Below, piece by piece: positions 27,225 to 36,300 of a stretch of 64,000 nucleotides of DNA. Under the pieces are notes generated by a model. It saw only the letters and a list, made by a program, of their open reading frames with translations, searched no databases and was not told the DNA's origin. Each line of letters begins with the position of its first letter. Position 1 is the stretch's first letter. A program made the translations under genes and the position numbers. Origin of the DNA: Clostridium fungisolvens (lineage in GTDB: Bacteria > Bacillota > Clostridia > Clostridiales > Clostridiaceae); the NCBI RefSeq assembly GCF_014193895.1, contig NZ_BLZR01000001.1, forward strand, positions 1,364,001-1,428,000. The letters are read 5' to 3'.

Positions 27225-28425
27225 AGATTATGTTATGCCAGATATAAGAGGACACTTTGGACCATATGGTGGGAGATTTATCCCTGAAACCCTTATGAAT
27301 TCAGTAATTGAATTAGAAGAAGCTTATTTAAGATATAAAGATGATGAGGAATTCAAAAAAGAAGTTGAGTACTATTTAAAAGATTATGTAGGAAGAGAAA
27401 CACCATTATATTTTGCAAAAAATCTTACAGATTACTGTGGTGGAGCAAAAATTTACTTAAAAAGAGAAGATTTAAATCATACTGGTGCACATAAGATTAA
27501 CAATACTATAGGACAAGTGATACTGGCAAAAAGGATGGGAAAGAAAAAGGTTGTTGCAGAGACTGGTGCTGGACAGCATGGTGTTGCAACTGCTACTGCG
27601 GCAGCACTGTTTGGCCTTGAATGTAAAATTTTTATGGGAGAAGAAGATATCGAGAGACAAAAACTTAATGTTTTTAGAATGAAGATGCTCGGTGCGGAGG
27701 TAATACCAGCAAAAAGTGGTACTAAGACATTAAAGGATGCAGTGAACGAAGCACTCAAGTACTGGGTTAGTAATGTATTTGATACTCATTACGTAATGGG
27801 ATCGGTACTTGGTCCGCATCCTTTCCCAATGATAGTTAGGGATTTTCAAAGTGTTATTGGAAATGAAACTAAAAAACAAATTATAGACATAGAGGGGAAA
27901 CTACCAGATGCAGTTGTTGCGTGTGTTGGTGGAGGAAGCAACTCTATGGGAATCTTCTATCCTTTCATAAAGGATCAATCTGTAGAACTTATAGGAGTTG
28001 AGGCTGCTGGAGAAGGAGTTGAAACTGAAAGACATGCTGCCACTATAACAAAAGGGGAAGTAGGAGTACTTCACGGAAGTATGATGTATATTCTTCAAAA
28101 TAGGAGTGGTCAAATACAAGAAGCATATTCAATATCTGCTGGTCTAGACTATCCTGGAGTTGGTCCAGAACATTGCTACCTTAAAGATATTGAAAGAGCA
28201 AAATATTCTTATATTGATGACAATGAGGCTTTAGAAGGCTTTAAACTTCTAACAAAGTTAGAAGGAATAATTCCTGCTATGGAAAGCGCCCATGCTATAG
28301 CTCATACCGTTAAGGTTGCCAAAGATTATGGAAAGGACAAAGTTATTGTAGTTTGCTTATCTGGTAGAGGAGATAAAGATGTTGAAAGAGTAAGTGAGAT
28401 TTTGGGGGTGAACCTAGTTGATTAG
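27211..28425 (+). CDS. trpB: Tryptophan synthase beta chain
   Basis: 404 residues. PLP Lys in REDLNHTGAHKINNT, the AETGAGQHGVATA catalytic loop, and the GGGSN phosphate loop. Condenses indole with serine, in complex with TrpA. Starts with TTG at 27211, preceded by AAGGAAGGTGAG, and overlaps trpF by 14 nt. TrpB1-type length. Confidence 0.97.
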   Translation: MKEIKDYVMPDIRGHFGPYGGRFIPETLMNSVIELEEAYLRYKDDEEFKKEVEYYLKDYVGRETPLYFAKNLTDYCGGAKIYLKREDLNHTGAHKINNTIGQVILAKRMGKKKVVAETGAGQHGVATATAAALFGLECKIFMGEEDIERQKLNVFRMKMLGAEVIPAKSGTKTLKDAVNEALKYWVSNVFDTHYVMGSVLGPHPFPMIVRDFQSVIGNETKKQIIDIEGKLPDAVVACVGGGSNSMGIFYPFIKDQSVELIGVEAAGEGVETERHAATITKGEVGVLHGSMMYILQNRSGQIQEAYSISAGLDYPGVGPEHCYLKDIERAKYSYIDDNEALEGFKLLTKLEGIIPAMESAHAIAHTVKVAKDYGKDKVIVVCLSGRGDKDVERVSEILGVNLVD

Positions 28426-29179
28426 AGAAGTAATAGATAAGCTTATAGAAGAAAATAAAAAAGCTTTTGTGCCCTATATAATGTGTGGAGATAAGTCTAT
28501 TGATTATACTAAGAAAACCATAGTGAAGTTAGCTGAGATAGGTGCGGCTGCCATAGAGATTGGAGTTCCTTTTTCTGATGCAGTAGCTGATGGGGATAGG
28601 ATACAAGAAGCTGGCAACAGGGCTATTGCAAATGGAGTGAATTTAAAAGTAATTTTTAATATGATAAAGGAGGTTAGAGAGGAGACTTCAGTTCCACTAA
28701 TCATAATGACTTATCTTAATCCAATAATAAATTATGGTATTGAGAACTTCTTTAGGGATATGGAAGAAGTAAAGGTTGATGGAATTATAATTCCTGATCT
28801 TCCTTTAGAAGAATTTGATTTTGTACTTCCCAATATAGAGGGGAAAAATATAAGCTTAATACCGCTATGTGCTATAACTAGTGGTGAAGATAGAATAGAA
28901 AAGCTTTCTTCAGCAGGAAGCGGATTTTTGTACGCAGTTACTGTAGCAGGGGTAACTGGTGCTAGAAAAAGTTTTAACGATGATACTATGAGATTCCTAA
29001 AGCAAGCAAAAGAAGTATCAAAGCTTCCTGTGCTAGCTGGTTTTGGCATATCTACTCCTGAGCAAACAAAACAAATCTCTGAATTTTGTGATGGAGTTGT
29101 AATTGGAAGCAAGGTTATGGAATTAGTTAATGCTGAGGATTACAAAAGTATCGAAAAAATTGTAGCAGCCTTAGGCTGA
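28418..29179 (+). CDS. trpA: Tryptophan synthase alpha chain
   Basis: 253 residues, TIM barrel. EIGVPFSDAVADG has the catalytic Glu, and DGIIIPDLPLEE the catalytic Asp. Cleaves indole-3-glycerol phosphate and passes indole to TrpB. TTG start at 28418 with GGGGGTGA 6 nt upstream; overlaps trpB by 8 nt. Last gene of the operon; the palindromic element 10 nt downstream may act as its terminator. Confidence 0.96.
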   Translation: MIREVIDKLIEENKKAFVPYIMCGDKSIDYTKKTIVKLAEIGAAAIEIGVPFSDAVADGDRIQEAGNRAIANGVNLKVIFNMIKEVREETSVPLIIMTYLNPIINYGIENFFRDMEEVKVDGIIIPDLPLEEFDFVLPNIEGKNISLIPLCAITSGEDRIEKLSSAGSGFLYAVTVAGVTGARKSFNDDTMRFLKQAKEVSKLPVLAGFGISTPEQTKQISEFCDGVVIGSKVMELVNAEDYKSIEKIVAALG

Positions 29180-29188
29180 TTTATGCAT

Positions 29189-29287
29189 ATGGATGTACCA
29201 CTTCGAAATAAAGTTCATATTTTCAAATTTTCCTCTCAGACCATAGAAGAGTTTTGAAAATGTATTTCAGTTCGAACTGGTACATCT
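29189..29287. repeat. Palindromic element of the TAGATGTACC family after trpA
   Basis: ATGGATGTACCACTTCGAA ... TTCGAACTGGTACATC ends, with inner arms TTTTCAAATTTTCCTCT / AGAGTTTTGAAAA. Possible terminator of the trp operon. Confidence 0.85.
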
Positions 29288-29360
29288 TTAAATATATAGC
29301 GTATAATAAAAAATATATTAAAAATTTTCTAAAAATATAGGTTGAAAATGTTTTCTGAGG

Positions 29361-29389
29361 TTGACAAATAGAAAATAAAGGATTATGCT
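29361..29389 (+). promoter_or_regulatory. Sigma-A promoter of the aro operon leader
   Basis: TTGACA (29361-29366), 17-nt spacer, TATGCT (29384-29389). Transcription would start near 29396, about 33 nt before the leader peptide gene. Confidence 0.82.
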
Positions 29390-29428
29390 TTTATAAATTG
29401 ATAGATTAAAATTCCGATGGAGGTAATT

Positions 29429-29554
29429 ATGAATAGCAAAATTAGAGAAAGATTAGAACAAGTAAATAGCTTTTTTTACTTTTTTAGCTGGGGTTATTTT
29501 TATAACGCTGGTTACTTGTTCTGCAATCGAATAAAAGTTTCTCTAATGAGTTAG
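29429..29554 (+). CDS. Aromatic leader peptide of the aro operon attenuator
   Basis: 41 codons, ATG 29429 to TAG 29552-29554, with GGAGGT 4-5 nt upstream. Residues 15-31 read FFYFFSWGYFYNAGYLF: six Phe, four Tyr and one Trp among 17 residues, all three products of the downstream pathway. The first aromatic codon is at 29471 and the last ends at 29521. The peptide's last codons (CTA ATG AGT) are part of the antiterminator strand. No catalytic role is expected; translation speed is the signal. I infer ribosome-stalling attenuation, as in trp, phe and his leaders of enteric bacteria. In Firmicutes, T-box or TRAP control is more usual for aromatic genes. Confidence 0.9.
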   Translation: MNSKIRERLEQVNSFFYFFSWGYFYNAGYLFCNRIKVSLMS

Positions 29555-29628
29555 CTTAATAAATCCAATGTTGGAAATATTATAAATCGGTAAAAAATAA
29601 GGCTCATTAGGTTGAGCCTTATTTTTTT
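29441..29628 (+). promoter_or_regulatory. Transcription attenuator with mutually exclusive hairpins ahead of aroF
   Basis: Segment 1 ATTAGAGAAA (29441-29450) pairs perfectly with segment 2 TTTCTCTAAT (29538-29547). Segment 2, as CTAATGAG (29543-29550), also pairs perfectly with segment 3 CTCATTAG (29603-29610). Segment 3, as AAATAAGGCTCA (29595-29606), pairs with segment 4 TGAGCCTTATTT (29613-29624), which runs into T residues. Stalling at the aromatic codons leaves segment 2 free to capture segment 3, giving readthrough. A ribosome reaching the stop covers segment 2, so the 3:4 terminator forms. Confidence 0.88.
29595..29628 (+). terminator. Attenuator terminator (segments 3:4)
   Basis: Twelve-bp stem AAATAAGGCTCA / TGAGCCTTATTT, loop TTAGGT, followed by T residues, 41 nt after the leader peptide stop and about 170 nt before aroF. 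Confidence 0.9.
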
Positions 29629-29797
29629 TACTCTTTATCAATTACAAATTATCAAAATTTTAGATAACTCAGATGTTTTATTAGATTTACAATTTTTAAT
29701 TATAAAAGTGAAAAGTAAGTTTTAAATGTGCTAAAAGATTCTAAGTTTCTGACTTAGAGATTTTATATATAATTAATTTTGAAAGGGGCTATATATT

Positions 29798-30814
29798 ATG
29801 ATTATTATTTTAAAACACAAAACACCAAAAGAAGAGGTACAAAAATTGATGGGTGAGATTGAAAAACTTGGGGTTAATGTTCACTTATCAGAAGGATCAG
29901 AAAAGAGCATCATAGGACTTATAGGAGATACTACAAAGATTGATCCTAGAAAAATAGAAGCTAATAGAAATGTGGAGAAAGTTATGCACGTACAGGAACC
30001 TTACAAAAAAGCAAATAGACTATTCCATCCAGAAGATACAGTAATAAAGATCGGGGATGCAGAAATAGGTGGAAAAAATATATGTTTAATCGCAGGACCA
30101 TGTTCTGTAGAGACAGAAGATCAAATAACTGAAATAGCTAAGAATGTGAAAGAAACTGGTGCGAAAATGCTAAGGGGCGGTGCTTTCAAACCAAGAACAT
30201 CACCATACAGCTTCCAAGGACTTGGAATGGATGGATTGGATTTATTACAAGTAGCAAGAAAAAACACAGGACTTCCAATAGTAACTGAAATAATGTCAAC
30301 AAGCCAGCTTGATAGATTTGCAAGAGATGTAGATGTAATACAAGTTGGAGCAAGAAATATGCAGAACTTCGACTTATTGAAAGAACTTGGAAAATTAGAT
30401 AAACCGATATTATTAAAAAGAGGATTATCAGCTACTATAGAAGAGCTTCTTATGTCAGCTGAATATATAATGGCTGGAGGAAATGAAAAAGTTATATTAT
30501 GCGAAAGAGGCATAAGAACTTTTGAAACCTACACAAGAAATACTTTAGATTTAAGTGCAATTCCAGCAATAAAGAAATTAAGTCATCTACCAGTAATAGT
30601 GGATCCAAGTCATGCTGCAGGAATGTGGTGGATGGTTGAACCTCTATCAAAGGCTGCTGTTGCAGTAGGTGCGGATGGTTTAATAATAGAAGTTCATAAT
30701 GATCCTGCTAATGCATTATGTGACGGACAACAATCAATTAAGCCAGAAGTATTCGAAAACTTAGTAAAGGATCTTAGAAATATAGCAACTGCTGTGGGTA
30801 GAGAAATAAAATAG
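29798..30814 (+). CDS. aroF: DAHP synthase, type I-beta with N-terminal regulatory domain
   Basis: 338 residues. Residues 1-70 are a ferredoxin-like domain as in the Thermotoga enzyme, which gives feedback control by Tyr/Phe. The catalytic KDO8P/DAHP-type barrel follows: LIAGPCSVE, RGGAFKPRTSPYSFQG, LLKRG, ILCERGIRTF and VDPSHAAG. First step of the shikimate pathway (PEP + erythrose-4-phosphate). AAAGGGG precedes the start. First structural gene after the leader peptide attenuator. Confidence 0.97.
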   Translation: MIIILKHKTPKEEVQKLMGEIEKLGVNVHLSEGSEKSIIGLIGDTTKIDPRKIEANRNVEKVMHVQEPYKKANRLFHPEDTVIKIGDAEIGGKNICLIAGPCSVETEDQITEIAKNVKETGAKMLRGGAFKPRTSPYSFQGLGMDGLDLLQVARKNTGLPIVTEIMSTSQLDRFARDVDVIQVGARNMQNFDLLKELGKLDKPILLKRGLSATIEELLMSAEYIMAGGNEKVILCERGIRTFETYTRNTLDLSAIPAIKKLSHLPVIVDPSHAAGMWWMVEPLSKAAVAVGADGLIIEVHNDPANALCDGQQSIKPEVFENLVKDLRNIATAVGREIK

Positions 30815-30836
30815 AAAGCTTTTAAGGGAGATCACT

Positions 30837-31907
30837 ATGAATTTAACAGTTAATTTAACCAATAATTCATATGAAATAGTAATAGAAAAAGGTATTCTAG
30901 CTAAAGCTGGAGAACAGATTAGTAAAGTGTTCAAAGGGAGAAAAATTGTAGTTATAACCGATGAAAATGTATTTAAGTATTATGGAGAATCACTAAAGAA
31001 ATCCTTAGAACACAGCAGTTTTTCAGTTGAAAATATAGTGCTTGAACCAGGTGAAAAAACAAAGGGATTTTCAAGTCTTTTAGGAATTTATAATAAGCTT
31101 TCTGATCTTAGTATAACAAGAAGTGATCTTATAATTGCATTAGGTGGAGGAGTAATAGGGGATTTGGCAGGCTTTGTAGCCTCCACCTACCTTAGAGGAA
31201 TTGAATTTGTTCAAATTCCTACATCACTTTTAGCTCAAGTTGATTCTTCAGTAGGTGGTAAAGTTGCAGTTGATTTGGAAAGTGGAAAGAACTTAGTAGG
31301 AAACTTTTATCACCCGTTACAAGTACTCATAGATCCTACAGTGTTAAATACATTGTCAGATAAGTTTTTCTATGATGGTCTAGCTGAGGTTATAAAATAT
31401 GGAGCAATTAGAGATGAAAATTTATTTTCAGAGCTTCTAGAATTTAAAGATAAGGCTGAGCTTTTAGAACACATAGAAGAGATAATCTATAGATGTGTTG
31501 ATATAAAAAGGGATTTTGTTGAAAGAGACGAGAAGGATAAAGGGGACAGAATGCTTTTAAACTTCGGTCATACTTTAGGGCATGCTATAGAGAAATATTT
31601 TGATTTTGATGTTTATACTCATGGTGAAGCAGTGGCTATAGGGATGTATTATATATGTAAGCTCGGCGAGAATAAAGGCTTGACAAAGGTAGGTACTTCA
31701 AAAATGATAAAGGATATCTTAGTAAAGTATAATATTCCATGGAAAGTGGATAACCTAAAGATTGGTGATTTACTATCTACAATAAACCGTGATAAGAAAA
31801 ATTTAAATGGTAGCTTAAATATAATTTTATTAGATGTGATTGGTAAAAGTAAGATTCATAAAACAACTTTAAATATATTTGAAGACTTAGACTTGGAGGA
31901 AAGATGA
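30837..31907 (+). CDS. aroB: 3-dehydroquinate synthase
   Basis: 356 residues, NAD- and metal-dependent. Motifs: LGGGVIGDLAGFVASTY, PTSLLAQVDSSVGGKVAVD, KNLVGNFYHP, and the metal-binding LNFGHTLGHAIE and THGEAVAIGM. Second step of the shikimate pathway. Lies 22 nt after aroF. Confidence 0.97.
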   Translation: MNLTVNLTNNSYEIVIEKGILAKAGEQISKVFKGRKIVVITDENVFKYYGESLKKSLEHSSFSVENIVLEPGEKTKGFSSLLGIYNKLSDLSITRSDLIIALGGGVIGDLAGFVASTYLRGIEFVQIPTSLLAQVDSSVGGKVAVDLESGKNLVGNFYHPLQVLIDPTVLNTLSDKFFYDGLAEVIKYGAIRDENLFSELLEFKDKAELLEHIEEIIYRCVDIKRDFVERDEKDKGDRMLLNFGHTLGHAIEKYFDFDVYTHGEAVAIGMYYICKLGENKGLTKVGTSKMIKDILVKYNIPWKVDNLKIGDLLSTINRDKKNLNGSLNIILLDVIGKSKIHKTTLNIFEDLDLEER

Positions 31908-33184
31908 TGAATAAGATACAGATAAAACCCAAGCCAATAAGTGGGAATATAAACATTCCGCCATCTAAGAGCATGGCTCATAGAGCTATAATATGTGCGG
32001 CTTTAAGTAAAGAAGAAAGTTTAATTACTAATGTTGATTTTTCAGATGACATAGTGGCAACTTTAAGTGCTATAGAAAAGCTAGGGGCTAAGTTTGAAAA
32101 AGGCGACAATTGGGTGAAAGTTAAAGGGGGAGAGCTTGAAGCCGAAACAGGTGCCATAATTGACTGTAATGAATCAGGCTCTACTTTAAGATTTATTGTA
32201 CCGATATTCCTTATAAAAGAAAATAATATAACTTTTGTAGGTAAAGGTAATCTAGGAAAAAGGCCGCTTAAGCCTTATTATGAGATATTTGATGAACAAG
32301 GGATAAAGTGGAGTAATAAAGAAGGAGAACTTTGCTTATCTGTAAAAGGAGAACTGGAAAGTGGTGAGTTCTATATTAAAGGTGATATAAGCTCTCAATT
32401 TATTAGTGGATTGCTATTCACTCTCCCTCTTCTAAAAGGAACTTCAAGGATTATTATTACAACAAAATTAGAGTCAAAAGGATATATTGATTTAACTTTA
32501 GAGATGATGAAAAGATTCGGCATAGAAATTATAAATAATGATTATAAAGAATTTATAATAGAAGGAAATCAATCGTATAAAGCTACAAATTATGAAGTTG
32601 AAGGCGATTTCTCTCAAGCTGCCTTTTATCTCGTTGCTAGTTCACTCGGAAATTCAGTGGAGCTTTCTAAGTTAAATCTCCAAAGTCTTCAAGGAGATAA
32701 AGAAGTATTAGATATACTTAGCAGAATGGGAGCTAATATAAATGCTTCAGATAAAAAGGTTTCTTTGTCAGTTGAAAAGTTAGTTGGGACTACAATAGAT
32801 GCAGCACAATGTCCTGATATAATTCCTGTAATAACAGTAGCTGCAGCTTTGGCTAAAGGAACTACTAGGATAATTAATGCAGGTCGATTAAGGATAAAAG
32901 AATGTGATAGATTAAGTGCTATATCTTCTGAATTAAATAAATTAGGGGCTAAAGTAGAAGAAGGTACTGATTATATGGTAATTGAAGGCGTAGAAAAGCT
33001 TACGGGAGGAGAAGTTAGTTCTTTCAAAGATCATCGAATTGCGATGAGCCTAGCAATAGCTGCAACTAGATGTGAAAAGCCAGTTATAATTGAAGATCCA
33101 GAATGCGTAAGAAAGTCATACCCAGGTTTTTGGAAGGATTATAAAGCTTTAGGGGGCGAAATAGATGAGTGGAGTATGGGGTAA
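31904..33184 (+). CDS. aroA: 3-phosphoshikimate 1-carboxyvinyltransferase (EPSP synthase)
   Basis: 426 residues. Double-domain inside-out barrel: the N-terminal PPSKSMAHRAII holds the catalytic Lys, NESGSTLRF the phosphate site, LGKRPLKP a substrate loop, and KECDRL and DHRIAMS follow. The GNLGKRPLKP loop differs from the class I NAGTAMRPL type. ATG 31904 overlaps the aroB stop; ATG 31907 is better spaced (7 nt) from GGAGG and may be the real start. Confidence 0.97.
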   Translation: MMNKIQIKPKPISGNINIPPSKSMAHRAIICAALSKEESLITNVDFSDDIVATLSAIEKLGAKFEKGDNWVKVKGGELEAETGAIIDCNESGSTLRFIVPIFLIKENNITFVGKGNLGKRPLKPYYEIFDEQGIKWSNKEGELCLSVKGELESGEFYIKGDISSQFISGLLFTLPLLKGTSRIIITTKLESKGYIDLTLEMMKRFGIEIINNDYKEFIIEGNQSYKATNYEVEGDFSQAAFYLVASSLGNSVELSKLNLQSLQGDKEVLDILSRMGANINASDKKVSLSVEKLVGTTIDAAQCPDIIPVITVAAALAKGTTRIINAGRLRIKECDRLSAISSELNKLGAKVEEGTDYMVIEGVEKLTGGEVSSFKDHRIAMSLAIAATRCEKPVIIEDPECVRKSYPGFWKDYKALGGEIDEWSMG

Positions 33185-34247
33185 TAATATAAATATATCC
33201 ATCTTTGGAGAATCTCATGGAGGAGCTATTGGTATTAATATCAGTGGGCTTCCTGTTGGAAAAGATATAGATGAAGAAGAAATTTATAAAGATATGAAAA
33301 GAAGAGCTCCAGGTAATAGTAATTTAACTACAGCAAGAAAAGAAGAAGATAAGGTTGAAATACTAAGTGGTATATTCAATGGAAAAACCACTGGAGCACC
33401 TCTATGTGGAATAATAAGAAATAATGATACCAGATCTAAAGACTATAGCAAGCTAAAAAGTGTAATGAGACCAAGCCATTCTGATTATCCAGCCTCAATA
33501 AAATATAAAGGTTTCAATGATTATAGAGGTGGAGGACACTTCTCAGGTAGAATAACTGCACCTTTAGTATTTGCAGGAGCTATAGCAAAATCCATTTTAA
33601 AAGAAAAAGGTATAAATATAGGAGCTCATATAAAATCAATTGCAGATATTGAGGATATAGAGTTTAATCCTTTAAATATTGAGAGCAGCATTTTAGAGTC
33701 GATTAAAGAAAAAGATCTTCCTATAATAGATGATAATAAAAAAGCACTTATGGAGCATAGGATTCTATCAGCGAAAATGGAAGGGGATTCCGTTGGAGGG
33801 ATAGTACAATGCGCTATAACAGGAGTAAATGTAGGAGTTGGTGATCCGTTCTTCGATTCAGTTGAAAGTACAATTGCTCATCTTGCCTTTTCGGTACCTG
33901 CTGTTAAAGGAATTGAGTTTGGAAAAGGTTTTGATCTTACAAAACTTAAAGGTTCTGAAGCAAATGATTCATACTATTATGAAGGTGAAAAAGTTGCTAC
34001 GAAGACTAATAATAACGGTGGGATTTTAGGAGGGCTAACTAATGGAATGCCTATATTATTTAATGTTGCAATAAAGCCAACCGCTTCTATAATAAAATAC
34101 CAAGATACAGTAGATATTGAAAATAAAGAAGATACTAAGTTGCAGATTGAAGGAAGACATGATCCATGTATAGTGCCTAGAGCTGTAGTGGTTATAGAAG
34201 CTATTGCAGCACTAGCACTACTTGACCTTATGGAAGGAGAATTTTAA
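33165..34247 (+). CDS. aroC: Chorismate synthase
   Basis: 360 residues, FMN-dependent. GESHGGAIG near the N-terminus, RPSHSDYPASIKY, a GGGHFSGRITAP block and a C-terminal RHDPCIVPRAV block are all canonical. Completes chorismate. Overlaps aroA by 20 nt, with GGGGGCGA ahead of ATG 33165. Confidence 0.97.
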   Translation: MSGVWGNNINISIFGESHGGAIGINISGLPVGKDIDEEEIYKDMKRRAPGNSNLTTARKEEDKVEILSGIFNGKTTGAPLCGIIRNNDTRSKDYSKLKSVMRPSHSDYPASIKYKGFNDYRGGGHFSGRITAPLVFAGAIAKSILKEKGINIGAHIKSIADIEDIEFNPLNIESSILESIKEKDLPIIDDNKKALMEHRILSAKMEGDSVGGIVQCAITGVNVGVGDPFFDSVESTIAHLAFSVPAVKGIEFGKGFDLTKLKGSEANDSYYYEGEKVATKTNNNGGILGGLTNGMPILFNVAIKPTASIIKYQDTVDIENKEDTKLQIEGRHDPCIVPRAVVVIEAIAALALLDLMEGEF

Positions 34248-35401
34248 TGGGTGATATTGAGCAGTATAGAAAATCCATAGATGATATAGATAAGAAGATA
34301 ATAGAACTATTTCAAGAACGTATGGAAGTTGTAACTAAGGTAGCAAGATATAAGAAAGAGAATAATCTTCCTATATATAATGGAAATAGAGAAGACCAAG
34401 TAATTGAGAAAAATGTTTCTCGTATTGAAGATGATTCTTTAAAGCCTTTTGCAAGAGAGTTTATATTATCAATGATGGATATAAGTAAAAAATATCAGTC
34501 AGTTGAACTTTCTAAAGGTGAGGCAAGTAGCAGCTATATTAATGAAGAAAAACCTTTTTATAAAGAAAAAGATTTAAGACTAGGATATCAAGGGGTAAAT
34601 GGATCTTACTCAGAAGAGGCTCTTTTAAGTTTCTTTGGAGATAAGCATAAGACATCAAACTATGAAAGGTTTGAAGATGTATTTGAGGCTTTGAATAAGA
34701 ACGAGATTGATTTTGGAGTACTTCCAATTGAAAATTCATCTACTGGAGCAGTTAAGGAAGTATATGATCTTTTAAGAAAATATGGATTCTTTATAGTTGC
34801 TGAGAAGTGTATAAAAATAGAACACCATCTTTTAGGGATAGAAGGTGCAAAGGAAGAAGATCTAAGAGAGATATATTCACATCCTCAAGGCTTTGAGCAA
34901 TGCAGTGTGTACCTAAATAATCTTAAGGATGTAAAGTCTATACCTTATTTTAATACTGCAATAAGTGCAGAACATGTAAGTAAAGAAGGTATAAAAGAAA
35001 AGGGAGCAATAGCATCTAAAAGAGCAGCAGATATCTTTAATCTTTCTGTAATTAAAGAAGGGATAAGTAATGAAGAAGATAACTTTACAAGATTTATTAT
35101 TGTTGGAAAGAATATAATAAACAATTCTTCAAACAATAAAATATCAGTGGTTTTTGCAGTGGAAAATAAGGCAGGAGCGCTTTTTAATGCACTAAAATGG
35201 TTCTCAGTAAATAATCTTAATATGATTAAAATAGAATCTAGACCTATAGCAAAGGAACCGTGGAAGTATTTCTTTTATATAGATTTTGAAGGGAATATAA
35301 AAGATATAGTAGTAAAAGATTTATTAGAATCCTTTGAAAAAAGCAGTTCGTATTTCAAACTTTTAGGAGTATATAGAAGGGAATTAGACGTCTGTAATTA
35401 A
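34247..35401 (+). CDS. pheA: Bifunctional chorismate mutase / prephenate dehydratase
   Basis: 384 residues with three domains. An AroQ-type chorismate mutase (about 1-85; IDDIDKKIIELFQERM, VARYKKEN) comes first. A prephenate dehydratase follows (about 110-290; LGYQGVNGSYSEEA, PIENSSTGAV, catalytic NFTRF). A C-terminal ACT domain (about 300-375; ENKAGALFNALKWF, IESRP) binds Phe for feedback. Makes phenylpyruvate. Start overlaps the aroC stop (TAATG) with AAGGAG upstream. Confidence 0.97.
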   Translation: MGDIEQYRKSIDDIDKKIIELFQERMEVVTKVARYKKENNLPIYNGNREDQVIEKNVSRIEDDSLKPFAREFILSMMDISKKYQSVELSKGEASSSYINEEKPFYKEKDLRLGYQGVNGSYSEEALLSFFGDKHKTSNYERFEDVFEALNKNEIDFGVLPIENSSTGAVKEVYDLLRKYGFFIVAEKCIKIEHHLLGIEGAKEEDLREIYSHPQGFEQCSVYLNNLKDVKSIPYFNTAISAEHVSKEGIKEKGAIASKRAADIFNLSVIKEGISNEEDNFTRFIIVGKNIINNSSNNKISVVFAVENKAGALFNALKWFSVNNLNMIKIESRPIAKEPWKYFFYIDFEGNIKDIVVKDLLESFEKSSSYFKLLGVYRRELDVCN

Positions 35402-35420
35402 GAGTCTATGGTGTGGGGAA

Positions 35421-36248
35421 ATGAATGCATATGGTTTAATTGGGGAAAAACTATCACATAGTCTTTCTCCTCAAATTCATAGAAAAGTATTTGAAAAACT
35501 TAATTTAAACGCTAGCTTTTCCTTATATGAGATAAGGCAGAAAAATATAAGTATGACTGTAGAATCTTTAAAAGTTCTAGGTATTAACGGTGTTAATGTA
35601 ACAATACCGTATAAAGAGATACTTATGGAGCAGTTAGATTATATTTCAGAAGAAGCTAGGAATATAGGGGCTATTAATACCATAAAAATAGAAGAAGATA
35701 GAACAATAGGATATAACACTGATTATTTTGGTTTTGGAGAGTTACTGCTAAGAAATGACGTGGATGTGAAGGATAAAGTTGTCGCAGTACTTGGAACTGG
35801 TGGAGCTTCTAAGGCAGTGGTTCAGTATATAACAGATCAAAAAGCGAAGAATATATATTTAGTTTCAAGGGATAAAATTTTAGCAGCTGGAAAATATCCT
35901 AATAATAATTGTATAAGCTATTCTGAGCTTGAGGAGAGAAATGATATAGATATCATAGTAAATACAACTCCAGTTGGTATGTTTCCTAAGGTTGGATATT
36001 CACCTATAAAGGATGAAGTAATTGAAAAGTGCAATACGGTTGTAGATATAGTATATAATCCTTTAGAAACGGAGTTGTTAAAAAGAGCTCAAAGCTTAGG
36101 AAAGAAAACTGTTGATGGACTATACATGCTTATAGCTCAAGGAATTAAGGCAGAAGAAATATGGCTTGATAAAAAGTTATCCTATGAAATAGGTGATGAA
36201 CTTTATAAAGAGTTAAGTGAGATTCTAAATCAAGACAAGCATAAATAA
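35421..36248 (+). CDS. aroE: Shikimate dehydrogenase
   Basis: 275 residues. The N-terminal substrate domain has GEKLSHSLSPQIH and the catalytic Lys in GVNVTIPYKE. The NADP-binding Rossmann loop is VLGTGGASKAV, and NTTPVGM and the C-terminal GLYMLIAQG are also typical. Sits between pheA and tyrA with 19-nt spacing. Shikimate kinase and dehydroquinase genes are absent from this cluster. Confidence 0.96.
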   Translation: MNAYGLIGEKLSHSLSPQIHRKVFEKLNLNASFSLYEIRQKNISMTVESLKVLGINGVNVTIPYKEILMEQLDYISEEARNIGAINTIKIEEDRTIGYNTDYFGFGELLLRNDVDVKDKVVAVLGTGGASKAVVQYITDQKAKNIYLVSRDKILAAGKYPNNNCISYSELEERNDIDIIVNTTPVGMFPKVGYSPIKDEVIEKCNTVVDIVYNPLETELLKRAQSLGKKTVDGLYMLIAQGIKAEEIWLDKKLSYEIGDELYKELSEILNQDKHK

Positions 36249-36300
36249 ATTTATTATAGAATAAATATCTTAATTTAAATTCGAACATCGGGGGATGAAG

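Noticed and set aside
29700..29797. Internal promoter or second regulatory hairpin just before aroF
   Set aside because: A TATAAT and a TCTAAG/CTTAGA stem are present, but no credible -35 box or T tract; too weak to list as a feature.
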